A DNA stretch of 64,000 nucleotides from contig NC_087377.1 in the NCBI RefSeq assembly GCF_963675165.1, positions 11,332,632 to 11,396,631 on the forward strand. The letters are read 5' to 3'. Under the pieces are notes generated by a model. It saw only the letters and a list, made by a program, of their open reading frames with translations. It was not told the DNA's origin and made no database searches. The stretch is from Halichondria panicea (Eukaryota > Porifera > Demospongiae > Suberitida > Halichondriidae). A program made the position numbers and the translations under genes. Below, in pieces: positions 34,441-46,735 of this stretch. How positions within the stretch are numbered: the stretch's first letter is position 1; each line of letters begins with the position of its first letter.

Positions 34441-36443
34441 GCTCCAGTGTCAGTGACTCTTATTAATATTTACAGTTTGATGAACTTGATGAACTTGGCT
34501 TTCGTGGATTTGGTTTTGCTCTTAGGATGGAGTACACACAAATTGTGGGAACATCAGATGTGTTACAAGCATTCACACCAGAAGTAATAAATTGGCTTCA
34601 TGCTGTTGTCACTGTTGGTGAGTCAGCATGCACTGCATGCATGGCAGGCATGCATCATCATAATTATTATCCTTCCAGTATATAAAATCTCACTGCATGC
34701 TTCCAGTATATAAAATCTCACTGCATGCATGCATGTATAATTATATATAATTATAGTCTATAATTATGTTAATATTGAACCATAATTATTAAATAATTCG
34801 ATGCCTATATATATGTACCCCCTGTCCAAGTATCCCGGGATTCCCACGTAACCATGGTGATTTGCCTTTTGCAGCCAGTCCACCACCTTTCCCTGTTGGC
34901 CTCTTGTCACAATCAAAGCCAAAACGCAGTCACCCCGAGCCACTCAAGTCTTCAGTCAAGCCGAAACGATCTAGGGTCATGTCGGAGATATCATCCGATT
35001 CTGATTCTGATTTGTTCTCTAATGCAAACCATGTACAATCTCATGAAAATATACAATCAATTGAGATTGATTCACAACCAGTGGATAAGAAAGCAAAAAA
35101 AAATCGAAAAAAACCTCACAAAAGCTCTCCAAGCTTCCCAAGCTAAGACAGATACTACCAGCAAAAACCAATCAACTATTGAAATCAGCGACAGTCCTGT
35201 AAAGCCTTGTATGAAAGCATGGATTAAATCACCAATGTTCACGTTACAACAGGAGGACAAAGTCTGCTTGGAGTCGAGTGTAGAGTGGTTGAATGATCGG
35301 ATTATCAATGCCGCACAAATTATGCTGAAATCACAGTGCGACAATAAGTTGAGCGGCTGGCAAAATGTCCTCTTTGAGCAAAGGGCTACCTCATTCAAAA
35401 TCATTGACGAGGGAACACCTTTTGTACAGATCATCCTCGTTGGCAAGTCTCATTGGGTAACAGTTAGTAATGTGTGGTGCGATACCAGTACATTGAAAAT
35501 AGTATGTACAGTGACATCGCTCTGCTACAATTGAACAAATTTGTAGTTTCTGGCGTTGCTCAACAAGGTCTGCTACGTTTTGCTTAATGAACGTGCAAAA
35601 GCAGCTAAATTGTAGTGATTGTGGTGTGTTTGCCATTGCGTATGCCACGGAATTGGTACATAGCACTGATCCACTTTTAGCACATAGAAATGTGGAGTTG
35701 ATGCGTACACACTTGAAGGATGGTTTTATTAAAAGGAACCTAGATTGTTTCCCTCAAACACGTCAAAGGAGAGTACCTGCATCTAACCTCTATCGAAAAA
35801 TTGTTACGGTTGAGTTGTACTGCCATTACAAGCAGCCAAATAATCGAAGTAAACCCATGATTAGATGTGATAGTTGTAAAATGTGGTTCCACAAGAAGTG
35901 TGTGGGTATTAGCCCCGATGAGTCGTTCCAGAAACGCAAATGGTTTTGTTCAAGCCAGTGTACTGATTAGTATGTACTGTTATAGTGATGTTGACACTGT
36001 ATGGTACTGCATGCATGAATATTATTATGCTACATCTATTAGAAATAATTATATGCCATGAATGTGAAGTCATAATTATTGTGATTAAATGGTTACTTGA
36101 TAGCTACTAATATGCACATGCATGACATGGAATAATTAAGAGACACAAAGTACAGCATAATCAGCTGCAAGCATTTAACAGCATTATTGCATGGCAGTAT
36201 ACTATAATATAGGTCCAAACTATCGCATCATAAAACTATAATAATTATACAGTGTGTATTTTTTATAATTACACATAATTATGTATAATAATTAAAGAAC
36301 GTTGATCACTTCATTGAAGAATGCAAACTATTGTATAATTATGTGCATTCATACCAAACATTCTGACAACAGCATATTATTTACAAGTGACGTGCATGTG
36401 ATCATGAAGTGGAACAACCATGCAACGATTGCATAGAAATAAT

Positions 36444-39400
36444 CTAATCATCTACATCAATGTCTGAACGATCATTCTCTGAGTCCGAACGATCATCCTC
36501 TGAGTCCGAACTATCATTCTCTGAGTCTGAATTAACACTTTCAGAGTTTTCGAGAATATTAGAAAAAAGTAAGGTCACTCTGGAACAGTTATGTTCAACT
36601 TCAACCAAACATTTCTTCAAAAGACACACACAGCCTACTTTAAAAGCATCTGTACCACTTGTTTCAAGAATGAGAGCTGTGATGCATGAAGCCTTTTCTT
36701 GCCAGTAGCTAATGACATTCGTCATGTCGATTTTCAGGAGACACTGCTCTTTGTTGCATCGTTCTTTCAACAAGTATGCTTCGATGATATCACGTTTTAC
36801 ACACTGTGGCATATGTGTAGATACAAGGGCTCCATCAAATCTTTGCTGCCACACAGTGCTGTCTGGAGAAAGAACTTGTGAGATGTTTGGCTTTGAGTAT
36901 GATGGGTCCAATTGTAGAGAAATGTGGTGGTGTTCAGAGAGAATCTTATTGGCCTTTTTCGTTTCTTTGGAAATTCCTTTGCAAAGTCTTTTAGCAATCT
37001 TTTAACCATCTACGTGTATGTGAAATCACATTGTATATATGTACATGCAGGTCATGGGGGACACTATAATTATACCTGCATACTTTGCTTTTGTTTTCAC
37101 AAGAAACTGTCTTCGACAAACAGTAGACCAAAGTGAGAGCTGCAATTGGTGCTGCTTCTCTTTCAAGTCGATTGATCTTGCTGCAATGTACTGGGGGTCA
37201 CTGGTATCCCAGCGAGCAGCTATCCCGTGCTTTTTTTCAAATTCCTCTAGTTGTTTCTTGAGTCTATAGTTTTGTAAAGGTACATAAAATAGACATGCTT
37301 GCAAGCCACCTTATATATTGCAGTGTTGACAGATCTTCTGTACACAAAGTGTGCAGCAGCTGAACATAGGTGATCTTCCAGTCAGCTTGTCCGGAATTCG
37401 CCACAACACAGGAAGAGATAAGAACTCTATCCTCTTCAACCCACTGTTTCACATTGTCCTCAGTGACAGTTTCTATATACATAAGAATAATTAATACACC
37501 TGACATTAATAATTTTATGGGTCCCAGGCCGAGTTTTTGTATAATTTGTTTGCCGTTCCAATAATTATAACTTGGCAGGAAGACCAAGGCTATATACGCG
37601 TAAGTACCTGGTAAAGAGGATGTGAGTTCCTCATAAGAACTTTGCGCAGCAAGTTTAAGCCCTTCTGCCTTTTTCCAGCGGTTAGCCAGCAAAGTCCCTG
37701 CATAAACGTACATCAATTATTATGATTTATATAATACTTTCTAACCTAATTTTTGCTTCGTTCTAGATCCATAAAACAACAATGCGTGAGTGAGTACATC
37801 AATCCGGTGAGATGGTCGCATTTCCTTCGTCATTCGAGAGAACCGTCGCAGGTATGACCACAAACGTTCCATTACCTCACCATCTGAGAGCCCTAACTCT
37901 ATTCGTCGAGTAGGTCCATAAGCCGCCTAGTAAGTAATGAATACACACACCATAACACAAGGGTTGAAATGTTCACGTTACCTGGCACTGTGCATTGTGA
38001 CCAAATGCATGAAACGATGGAATTGACAGGTCAATTTTCTCTAAGACTTCAGAACACTCTGATTTCTAAATACCATAATAAATGGATATATGTACCTCCA
38101 TAATTGATCCTGTACAACTCACCAATAAGTTTTTATGGAGCTTGCAAGCAATATCATACATGATATTAAGTTTCTGAGTGGGATAATTCTGAACCATTTC
38201 TAGCAGCAACCACTTTGCATATGACAACCTGAAAATTGACTTTAAATAGAGCTGCATGAAAAATACAGTTCAGGTACATTCACCTTTCACCATGCTTCAA
38301 ATTGATAAACATGAGGGGAAATTCATGTCTACAGGCAGATCCAAACACAGCTGTCTCATCGAGGGCACAGTATCTATTTGCAGATCTCAATGCACTTCCA
38401 GCAAGGAAATCATTACAAGTCTGTGTGTGATACAGTAACTGGCATTTATTAATGATAAACATACTCTGTGCAATGTAGTTCCCTAATCTCGGAAGAATTT
38501 GACACATACTCATCAACACTGCTTTGATCTTTAAAAAATAGAGAGTCATGAAGTGGAGGCCTGTGGCTCTTCCCAGCAGACTTTTTTCGGGGTAGACCAA
38601 ACAAAGCATCCATTGAAATGAAAAGGCTTCCGTCATTCTAAGGAAAGGTGATCAGAAATACAAGTACTTTCAACTTACCTTTGGACAAGCTGGACAGATG
38701 TTGCCACTGTCAAGCTTTGGGCTCATGAAACTCATATGCCGGAGTTCCATTTTCAAATACCTATATACTGACATACAGTCAGTATGTCATAGAAAGGTAA
38801 TGTGACCATGTATATCATAATGTAACATAATTATAGCAATGTTTCGTATGAACTCTACCTAATTCATATTCTACAGCTTAGAATAATTATACTAACATAC
38901 ATTCTATTGCGCATACGATTAATGCTCTAAATACAAAAAATATGAGAATTTTCCGAAAATAACCCGCTATCTATACAGCATATATACACTGTAAAATGAA
39001 AAAAGTGCAGCCACCACACTTCATTTTTTACAGTGTAGCTGTTAATAAAAAGCACCTGTATTCTTCAAAAGCGTCGATCATTGAAGCATAAATGTCTCTT
39101 CTCTAACAGAAACAAAAACAGTGTAATGAAAGTATCACATCAAATCATACCACACACCTTGTTCACTAAATGTGGGCAATTAAAGTATAATGACCTGCAA
39201 AAGTCACCAAGTGCTACTTGACATTCCAGAAGAAGCGACTCGGCCCAGTCTAGTAGCTCAAAAGTGAATGCTGTTTCTGGGAATCTTGGGCTTGCTGGCC
39301 ATAGACGAGCTCGTATCATTGTTTCACATACAGTCTCACATTCACAACACCATAACTGGATTCTGTGCTCACTCCCTGCATTGTAATTACTAGTAACTGG

Positions 39401-40041
39401 ATGAATGGCACTGGTATAATTAACCTTTTGTGTCAATACAGCAAATAGGTACTGCCTTCTTTGTGGAACATTGGTGATTAGGAGAGACATCAATACACCG
39501 TCCCTCGATAGTTACTGGCTTGTACATTTCATCCTGTAAAAGTAACCAGGCTCAACATAACAATTAAATCAATCCTTACCTCCCAGATTTCAGCACAGTG
39601 AAAAATGTTGCGCATCAAATGAGAATCTCCGAGACAAGCCTCACAATAGTATATTGTAGGCCCACAATCAACACATCTGTACTGCATGTGCACAGTTAGC
39701 GCACACACTGCAAGACTGGCCAGGTGGAAGAATAGAACTTTCAACAGCAGCCTTTAAGAGACGCTCTTTAATTTTCCCCCACGATTCAGCATTAGCAATT
39801 TGTCATGCAAACTTCGTGCACCCTGGTTCTCCACGTCTTCATTCTGATCAAGAGTGCTGGTGTCAATCCGGATGGAATTGGCTTCATGATCAGTGCTTGT
39901 TTTCACTGTTGTTTCAGTCTCATGATTGGCCTTCGGCAGACCCCTGGGAGTAACAGACCTTCTCACAGCTGAACCTGTTTGCCTTTGAGTTATTTGCAGC
40001 TTTGGAAGTTTTATCTTCATTCTCCAAGCCATAATGACCAA
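36444..40041 (-). CDS. KDZ transposase with N-terminal CxC zinc cluster, about 13-15 exons
   Basis: Read from 40041 down. A basic N-terminus and Cys clusters (SCSVCANC; YRCVDCGPTIYYCEAC) come first, then conserved KDZ blocks in order: NICPACPK (about 38680), DALFGLPRKKSAG (about 38600), ALDETAVFGSACRHEFP (about 38350), GERLSYAKWLL and MYDIACKLHKN (about 38150), IPSFHAFGHNAQC (about 38000), LGLSDGEVMERLWSYLRR (about 37870). The C-terminus ends in an acidic Ser/Asp tail near 36450. Most exons are open with good splice sites; one-base breaks lie near 39780-39730, so the coding sequence may be damaged. It would cut and paste the element through its terminal repeats. Fits the family named by Iyer and colleagues. 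Confidence 0.75.
38987..39035. mobile_element. 49-bp palindromic MITE, CACTG termini, TA target
   Basis: CACTGTAAAATG...CATTTTTTACAGTG, with TA on both sides, nested in a KDZ intron. It is the smallest member of the family at 8871-8954. Confidence 0.6.
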
Positions 40042-40140
40042 CTCAGCCTAGTTCAGATATCTGGATCCTGTCACCTGTCACCTGTAGGGTGGTGGTAGGG
40101 CTAGCTCAGCCGATTTTTCTCTAATGAAACGCTATGTAGA

Positions 40141-40219
40141 AACCTAAACCCAGTACTGCAGTGATTAGGTTCTTCCGGTATTCCAGTAAGCCACTGGGAA
40201 AAGGTTTTCGAACTGGGTG
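40141..40219 (-). repeat. KDZ right terminal inverted repeat
   Basis: 79 bp ending CGAACTGGGTG; the inverse of the left repeat with two mismatches. Confidence 0.85.
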
Positions 40220-40789
40220 GCTATTTACAAATGTATCTAGATTTGAGATGGCCTGATATGAATATCATTATAGAGTCTACAAACATTAATTATTACTAAT
40301 TATAATAATTGTCATTGCAAGTCATTAGAACTCTTGTTATATGGATTTGTACTGTGTGTAAATGCATTTTGTGCAATTAAGAAAAATTTGTTTTTGGGAC
40401 TTATCCCACCCTCCCACCATTTTATACTAGTTGTGGGAAGAAAACCGTAATAAATAGGGAAAACTTGACCAATCAGAACATTTTGACATCATGCATTGGG
40501 CAACAAGGCAGGCGCCCTCGTGCAACATGCCATAATTATTATTATTGCACTGGATGACATAATGCCCTCCAGTTTAATATAAAATTTATGCACTTGTGCT
40601 GCGCTGGGCAATAACTAATACTAAAACAGCCTATATACACTCCAGATCTATACATGTTTGTAACTGCATATACTAATCGAACATTCGAATCAATGAGTGC
40701 AGTATGTTATTAAAAATTCCCTCCCTGTTAAGTGTATAGATCTAAAATAGATTAAAAGTGACAAAGGAAACGTAATCAAGCAATATTTG

Positions 40790-41500
40790 TACCTGGACCA
40801 TGCATGATTTGAAGCTTCATTATTTCATTATGGATGCCGATGGTGAAAGAGGTGGATGATGTTGAAGTCCCGAAATCTAAATGACACAAAAATAATCTCA
40901 TTGAGCTGAAACGAATAATTACAGGCATACTAATCATCACTGTCCATTCAGTGTAAGTGGTGTAGCAGTCACTGCATGGAATTTCTCTCCAGCTAATGAT
41001 CATTATAGAGATCGATGTGTTTGTTGTACCAAGTTGATAGTGTAGCCAGTGATACATATACATGACATCTCTGGTAGGCCCTGATAAATTATGCTCGGAA
41101 TACTTTTAGCATAATAGGTGTATAATGGGCATCAATGTCCATTTTTGGTAAAGATCATTAAATTGCATAACGACGTTTTCATGGCAAAACATGCTGAAGT
41201 TGGATCAGTTCAAGTCAGCAAGATAACGTTAACTGGAATCATGATTATCTTGCATGTGTGCTGTGTTTATGTCTATACGTCTTAATTTTACTATGTCGCA
41301 TTTTTGGACTTTTTATGAAGATTTTTTATGTGAATAATCGGATTTTTTAAGAATAATAGGCACATTTTTTCAAGAATTAAAGAATAGAATAATGGGTTAA
41401 AAAAAGCATAATTTATCAGGGCCTAATCTCTGGTGACTGTGGTGAGTCCCACTCTATGGAACGGGACATGGTCTAGATTGCTGGTTTGCAGATTAGCTAT
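40790..41500 (-). pseudogene. Relic of FN3 exons of the Ig-FN3x3 receptor family
   Basis: On the minus strand, 40880-40790 matches the FN3-2a exon (DFGTS..STSFTI). The stretch 41060-40930 and 41500-41430 matches FN3-1 (NTS, SLAGE, TPLTLNG blocks), with stops and shifts. The FN3-1 part is split by the insertion 41077-41423. Confidence 0.65.
41077..41423. mobile_element. 347-bp MITE, GGCCCTGATAAATTATGC termini, TA target
   Basis: Inverted ends GGCCCTGATAAATTATGC and GCATAATTTATCAGGGCC, with TA at 41075-41076 and 41424-41425. A truncated relative begins at 57452 in inverted orientation. It interrupts the FN3 relic. Confidence 0.75.
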
Positions 41501-41715
41501 ATCGGTGCACACACCAACTGCATTCATTATACCTCACCGGAAGTTCATTTTTTGTTATTGATTTCTCGAACCATGCATGCATAATACCTCTGAAGATGCT
41601 TACACATGCAATACTGCATGGTATGTGGAACAAGCACTTTAATTCAACACTAGCATGCACTGTTCCTTGTAAGGCAGTTTTCTTAACTTGTAATGATGTT
41701 GTATTGCATGTATCT

Positions 41716-41757
41716 TAGTTCCAGCTACAATGATTATCGTACAAGAATTTATGCTGT
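41716..41757 (+). pseudogene. Fragment of the FN3-3 exon start
   Basis: After an ACTTAG-like acceptor, the words TTCCAGCTACAATGATTATC match the start of FN3-3 in the receptors at 29627 and 57768. Only about 40 bp are recognisable. Confidence 0.5.
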
Positions 41758-42497
41758 CAAAGCTACATAACATAAAGCTGCTTTTACACATAAATTATTA
41801 TACAATTATCATGATGAACATTTTTGCAATTAATTTTTGCTATAGGCAACTCTGTATATATAGGGTATAATTAAATGACAATAATTAAATACACCCAGAA
41901 CTTCTGAGAATCATCTTGTCAATTGTAGCTATTTGCTCTGACCTGCCTCAAAATGGTGTCTTGGAATATATCATATAGGTGAAGATGCGTTTAATGCTAT
42001 ACTATAGACCGAACAGAACTGTTGCAACATATACACATGTCCCAGTGGATACAGACTGGATGGAAATGCCACAGGATTTGTGACACTGGAAACTGGTCAG
42101 ACAGAGCACCCATATGCATGTACAAGTGAGTTTATTAATACTCAATGATTAACAAATGCCTGCTTCGACAAATAACTCAACCAGTGACCGTGTCTATGTT
42201 CATGCTGCTGTGACCCACATGCACCAGTGCATGTCTCTCCTCTTTATTTCGACTGTGGATAACCCGAATATTGGGCGGGCGCGGAACCTGTATGCATGTT
42301 GAGTATACATCCACGATTGTATTATAATAACATTTATATAATTATGTTAATTAATTTGGCCTGACCAACCGGAACGGTATATACGATTCCGCTGGCCCTA
42401 GCGCTTCATGATTATGGAGGGGTATTGGGCAAGGCTCCATAATTGATCCCTGCATCCATCTCTTCTGTAATAATCCACGTGTCAGACTGAGAGAGAG

Positions 42498-43309
42498 CAG
42501 TGGCGTGTACAATGGGGGGCTTTGGGGGCTTGAGCACCCCCCTGTCCTCCCAGACAACCATGAAACTAATTGTATCACTCAGTAGCTAGCTAGCTAACTG
42601 TGCAGCTCTATCTCATTGACACAACGATTACAAGTAATGACCACGCCCAATTGAGCATGTGCAATCTGTATTGCCATTCCAATGTTGTTATGTAATGCTA
42701 ATTGCATGCATATAATAGATCCTCTGCACTATCCCAGTCACCTCTTGCTCCACTGAGAGATACTGAGAAGCAATGACTAACACTAGAATGACTGGACATC
42801 CCCATTGTGATTGACCAGTTTGCTAGGATGTACCCCAGAAGAATAGTGCATGGAGATCCTACAAGATGACTGACTCATAATTATGTCTTATTATCACGCT
42901 ATGCATGCATTAGATCCCATTTGAGTGTATTTAGCAGGGAACTATGAGCTATAGTACCGGTACTATAGATTACTCTGGGCTACAAACTACAACATTATAC
43001 ATTATATTGTCATTTACAAGAAGATACACAGAAAAATTATTGTAGCTAGATGCTTTGTCTAGTAACATAGTAACAGAACTAGAATGGAAGAGAGAAGCTC
43101 TAGAGGAGAATAGTAGGAGCCGCTCTTTTCTTGGGCAGTGTGCTGTACTTTTTTGCTGCAAGGCTGCATGGGGGAGGAGCTGTATGTATGAAAGATACGC
43201 CGCAATAAATGCAGGGGCGTAAAATCGCGCGCGCTATGCGCGCGGCTCCATTTTTTTTTCTGTACTTTTGAGCAGCACCCTCCTGCTTCAATCTCTAGAA
43301 ACGCCCCTG
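42498..43309. mobile_element. hAT-like element, CAGTGGCG / CGCCCCTG ends
   Basis: Starts CAGTGGCGTGTACAATGG and ends AACGCCCCTG, typical hAT termini, with GAGAGAG next to both ends. No transposase frame. Fragments of a similar element are at about 47252-47330 and about 58995-59240. Confidence 0.6.
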
Positions 43310-44282
43310 GAGAGAGCAGGATTTCGCGTGCGCATGCGCAAATCTAGATCGTGTCCCACACATTGTCTTGTACATGCATTTTAGAATGTGATTTATTAAC
43401 CTCTCTATATAGTTAATAGTGGTACTGTCAGGTTTTTGGCACACTCTCACTCCAATTGAATGTAGATTACTATTATACCCAAAATGGTAGAGGCTCTACT
43501 GTATAAGTGCATAATTTGCCAAGTGTCCTGAGCAATAATATTCAAGTGATTTTGTAGTCTTTTGCTCTGACCTGCTTCAAATTGATAATGGTGGCTTCAT
43601 TGCCTTTCCATATTAGATCGAATGGAACTGTTGCATCGTATACACATGTGATGATGGATTCAAGAATAATTATATGTAACACTGCATGGATATTGGACGG
43701 GCACGGAACCTGTGTGCATATAATAGGTAAGAAAGTAAGTCCTGAGTACATGTTACGATGTATGTATGCATGTATTATTGTATATGCATGCACGGACGGT
43801 ATAATTATACTGAGTTTATGTATAAATTACAGTGTCAATAATTATGGTAGCCTCGTACTAAATTAAAAGTGGGGTAGGGAGACAATAAAGTGACATTGTA
43901 TAATTATATGCCATGGCAATGAAATACAGTTGGGCATCAATTTTCGGTTTTCCAAAGGTTCCTATAAAACTGTATACTGTAGGGAAAAATAATTATTGGC
44001 ATATAGTTACCTGATCATTTCCCCACATGTTTAGCAATAGTGTCCACGAACAATCAGGGAGGCTTATCTGAGTGACCCTGTGATTATTAGCGTCACCGTT
44101 GTCGTGGTTGTGGCTGCATGCTCTGTAGCTCTACTGGCGATAGTTTGCTGTCTTTGTTATTTTAGGCGAAACAAAGAAAAAAAGCTAAGACTGTCTGGTA
44201 TAAGGTGAGGCCCTTATGATAGCTGAGGTATACTAAAAGGTGAAAGAGTATTGTCTGCTATATTTGATAGATCTGTATCTAT

Positions 44283-44333
44283 AGCCTCGATTCCAGGCCG
44301 ATTAAAATTTTAATGCGGCTTGGAATCGAGGCT
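44283..44333. mobile_element. AGCCTCGATTCCAG palindrome with 12-bp flanking repeat
   Basis: AGCCTCGATTCCAGG...GGAATCGAGGCT, flanked by ATCTGTATCTAT on both sides. Confidence 0.7.
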
Positions 44334-45059
44334 TATCTGTATCTATATATAGTGTATATTTATAGAGCGAGGAAGCTGTTGGATCAAAGCATAAGTCTTA
44401 TGGGTAAAGGAATGTTGAGTGCATGGTGTATATACGCAGATATCAAAATTTCAGATTATCAGATGCGAGAGATTGTGAAGTATGTTCCAGAATTCCCAGC
44501 TCCAATCTGAAATTGCAAGATGCAGTCGATCAAGGTACTACTTACATGCAGTATACATATGAGTTTAATCTTCATTTGTTACCACCATGCATTCCTGGAG
44601 CCTTTTGGATTGTGTACAAAGGACTACTAATGACTGAAACAACGTTGCCATGAGGGGCGTGGCTTTGAAGAAGTTTTCCCCCCACTAAAACAATGTATCT
44701 TGCAATGTCTTTTGATTGCAATGTTTTCAAAGTGTATCCCCAAACTCACCCTCTTTATACTCATTCTCATTGCTCAGTAAGCTCGTGTACAGTATTATAT
44801 AGTATGGCTATAATTATACTAGCTCCCCCCCTCCAGGTCTGTTCACTCCGAATGACGTACAGAGTATAATCATGGTGAGTGAGATCTCCAAGATGCAAAA
44901 GTTTCACTATCCTCACGTCATGTCCCTGATTGGGGTGTCTCGACGCTGGACCTGGTGTTTCCATGATGATGCCGTATATGACCCAACAGGAGTTACTAGA
45001 CTACTTGAAGAAAGAGAGGTGTAGCCCAGATTTAGCAGAAGGAGAGGATACTGGTATTA

Positions 45060-46735
45060 ATAGGATTGACACAATTTGGAACCTGGTATATAGCCACAGC
45101 CTCCTTCCTGGCAGGTCTGCATGTCATTAGAATAAGTTTGTGCACAGTGGAGCTTGTATCTAGCTTCAAAGGAGGCAATTTCTCTAGCCATCACCCCACT
45201 AATCGGGACCTACATAACAGTCACCCAGATATAAAGCAAGTCTGGTACGCTGATGATGCGAGCTGTGCCGGCTCATGCTCAAATTTAAGGAAATGGTGGG
45301 ATTGCATTTCAACTCTGGGCCCAAAATATGGCTACTTCCCTAAAAACTCAAAGCCTGGATTTGATGAGAATGCAAAAGCACTGTTTGAAGGGACAAACAT
45401 ACACATCACCACCGGCGGTACTCGTCATCTAGATGCAGTCATCGGTTCTAAGGAATCCAGAAATGATTTCGTTGTCAAGAAAGTAAATGCCTGGGTAGAA
45501 ACAATGGCGGACATATAGCAAACACTCAGCCCCATGCAGTGTACTCAGCATTGGTCCATGGCGGCCTAAGTCGATAGTCGCTTATCGCTAGAACTATATG
45601 CCAGATATTTGCAACCCCTTGAGGATGTAATCCACCAAAGACTCCTGCCTGCAATCACCGGCCGCCCACCATGCTCCAAAATTGAAAGAGAAATCTCAAC
45701 CCTACCATCAAGACTGGGTGGTCTAGGAATCCCAATGCCCACAAACTCACAGTCATCCTTCAATGCCTCGGTAACAATAACAACACCTATGGTGAACCTA
45801 ATCACTGCTCAATGCCAAGAAGGATCAGTGTCACTAGAAGATAAGAGAAGCAAAAAAGAACATTGGAAATGCTAATCGACTGAGAGACATCAGTGCTGCC
45901 AAAGATCTTAAGAACGTACTCACAAATGACCAGAAGAGACAAATTTCCCATGCCAAAGAAAAGGGTGCTTCTTCGTGGCTAACTGTCTTACCAATTGAGG
46001 AACATGGTTTCAAAGGCGAATTCAGAGACTCATTGCATCTTTGCTATGGATGGGAGATACGGAACACCCCAAGGACATGTGTATGCAGCTCCCCCTTTAC
46101 AATCAACTATGCGATGACACATAAAAGAGGAGGATTCCCCATTATGAGACATAACGAAATCAGAGATGTAACTGCTAATCTGCTGTCTCAAGTCTGCCAT
46201 AATGTGGCAACAGAACCGCCCCTATATACAGCCTCTGAGTGGAGAAACCTTCGTCTACAGATCAGCGATTGTTGGTGACGAGGCTCGCCTTGACATCAAA
46301 GCACGTGGTTTCTGGAACCCAACACAAGACGCTTTCCTGGATGTGAGAGTATTTCATCCAAATGCGCTGTGCTATCGCTCCAAAGACACCGCCACCATCC
46401 ACAAGCAACATGAGGCAGCCAAAAAAGAGAATACGAGTTCAAACGTAGAACATGGTGTGTTTACACCTCTCGTATTCTCAACTACATGCAGGCAACATGG
46501 GAAAGGAAGGAACAACGTTCTACAAAAGACTAGCAGACATGTTATCAAGAAAACGAGAAGAACCATACTCTATTGTCATGGGATGGATAAGATATCGGCT
46601 AAGTTTTGCCATCATTCAATCAGCAATTATGTGCATACGAGGAACCAGATCTGCATTTGCAAAACCAATTTACGAAGGGAATCTGACCCTGGCAGCTGCC
46701 GAAGGTCAGACCCCTAGGGAAGAACTTTGAACTTT
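45060..46735 (+). pseudogene. Decayed retroelement reverse transcriptase with C-terminal nuclease-like region
   Basis: Polymerase motif WYADDASCAG at about 45243, then KWWD and GPKYGYFP, a thumb-like stretch (LEDVIHQRLLPAITGRPP, LPSRLGGLGIP) around 45610-45740, and a C-terminal part with FLDVRVFHPNA near 46340 and MGWIRYRLSFAIIQSAIMC near 46580. Frames change at least four times between 45518 and 46452, so it is dead. An AATAAA lies at about 46768. The class is unresolved: similar proteins are common as uncharacterised RT genes in sponges and cnidarians. The DVRVF segment might be a PD-(D/E)XK-like nuclease. It interrupts or abuts the kinase relic. Confidence 0.65.

Larger units (their letters stand above)
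32880..35970 (+). pseudogene. KDZ accessory gene: HMG-box-like segment - Ulp1/C48 cysteine protease - PHD finger, frameshifted
   Basis: Plus-strand exons: about 32905-33058 (GCKMCPFLHFNN..), about 33165-33324 (..IPKKSSGPWHQFLKS), about 33452-33655 (an HMG-box-like SKAYNNLSDEKQ pattern, frame-broken), 34478-34619, then from about 34875. The protease carries LNDRIIN, GKSHWVTVSN (catalytic His) and LNCSDCGVFAIAYA (catalytic Cys), the order expected for SUMO-protease-like C48 enzymes. A C-terminal PHD finger follows (YCHYK..MIRCDSCKMWFHKKC..). Frame breaks occur in the A-run near 35100, near 35500 and before 35587. KDZ elements are known to carry such proteases. The HMG-like call is weak. Confidence 0.65.
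32638..40219. mobile_element. Complete KDZ (Kyakuja/Dileera/Zisupton-type) DNA transposon
   Basis: Ends are 79-bp inverted repeats (32638-32716 and 40141-40219; CACCCAGTTCG...) with only two mismatches. GCTATTT is duplicated on both sides (32631-32637, 40220-40226), close to the 8-bp duplications known for Zisupton-type elements. Inside lie a KDZ transposase on the minus strand (36444-40041) and a Ulp1/C48 protease plus PHD-finger gene on the plus strand (to 35970). It lies upstream of the receptor at 29627-32336. High similarity of the ends argues for fairly recent insertion, but both genes contain frameshifts, so this copy is probably no longer autonomous. Confidence 0.85.
41930..45055 (+). 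pseudogene. Relic receptor tyrosine kinase: CCP x2 - TM - kinase N-lobe
   Basis: Pieces in order: CCP-like fragments at about 41935-42128 and 43555-43730 (YTCPSGYRLDGNA; YTCDDGF), a transmembrane exon at about 44073-44205 (VIISVTVVVVVAACSVALLA then RRNKEKK), a juxtamembrane exon from about 44366, a glycine-loop exon (GAFWIVYKG at about 44597, with Trp in place of Gly), VALKK at about 44655, and a helix-C/hinge exon at 44836-45055 (EISKMQKFHYPHVMSLIGVS; MPYMTQ.ELLDYLKKER). Several frameshifts and stops are present and the C-lobe is absent. It is broken by the element 42498-43309 and by the reverse transcriptase that follows. Sponges carry many such kinases. Confidence 0.7.

Noticed and set aside
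36460..36708. Ser/Glu-rich plus-strand open frame
   Set aside because: It is the antisense of the acidic C-terminal tail of the KDZ transposase.
44313..44510. Free-standing 65-codon frame
   Set aside because: It is the juxtamembrane part of the receptor kinase relic plus the palindromic element upstream.
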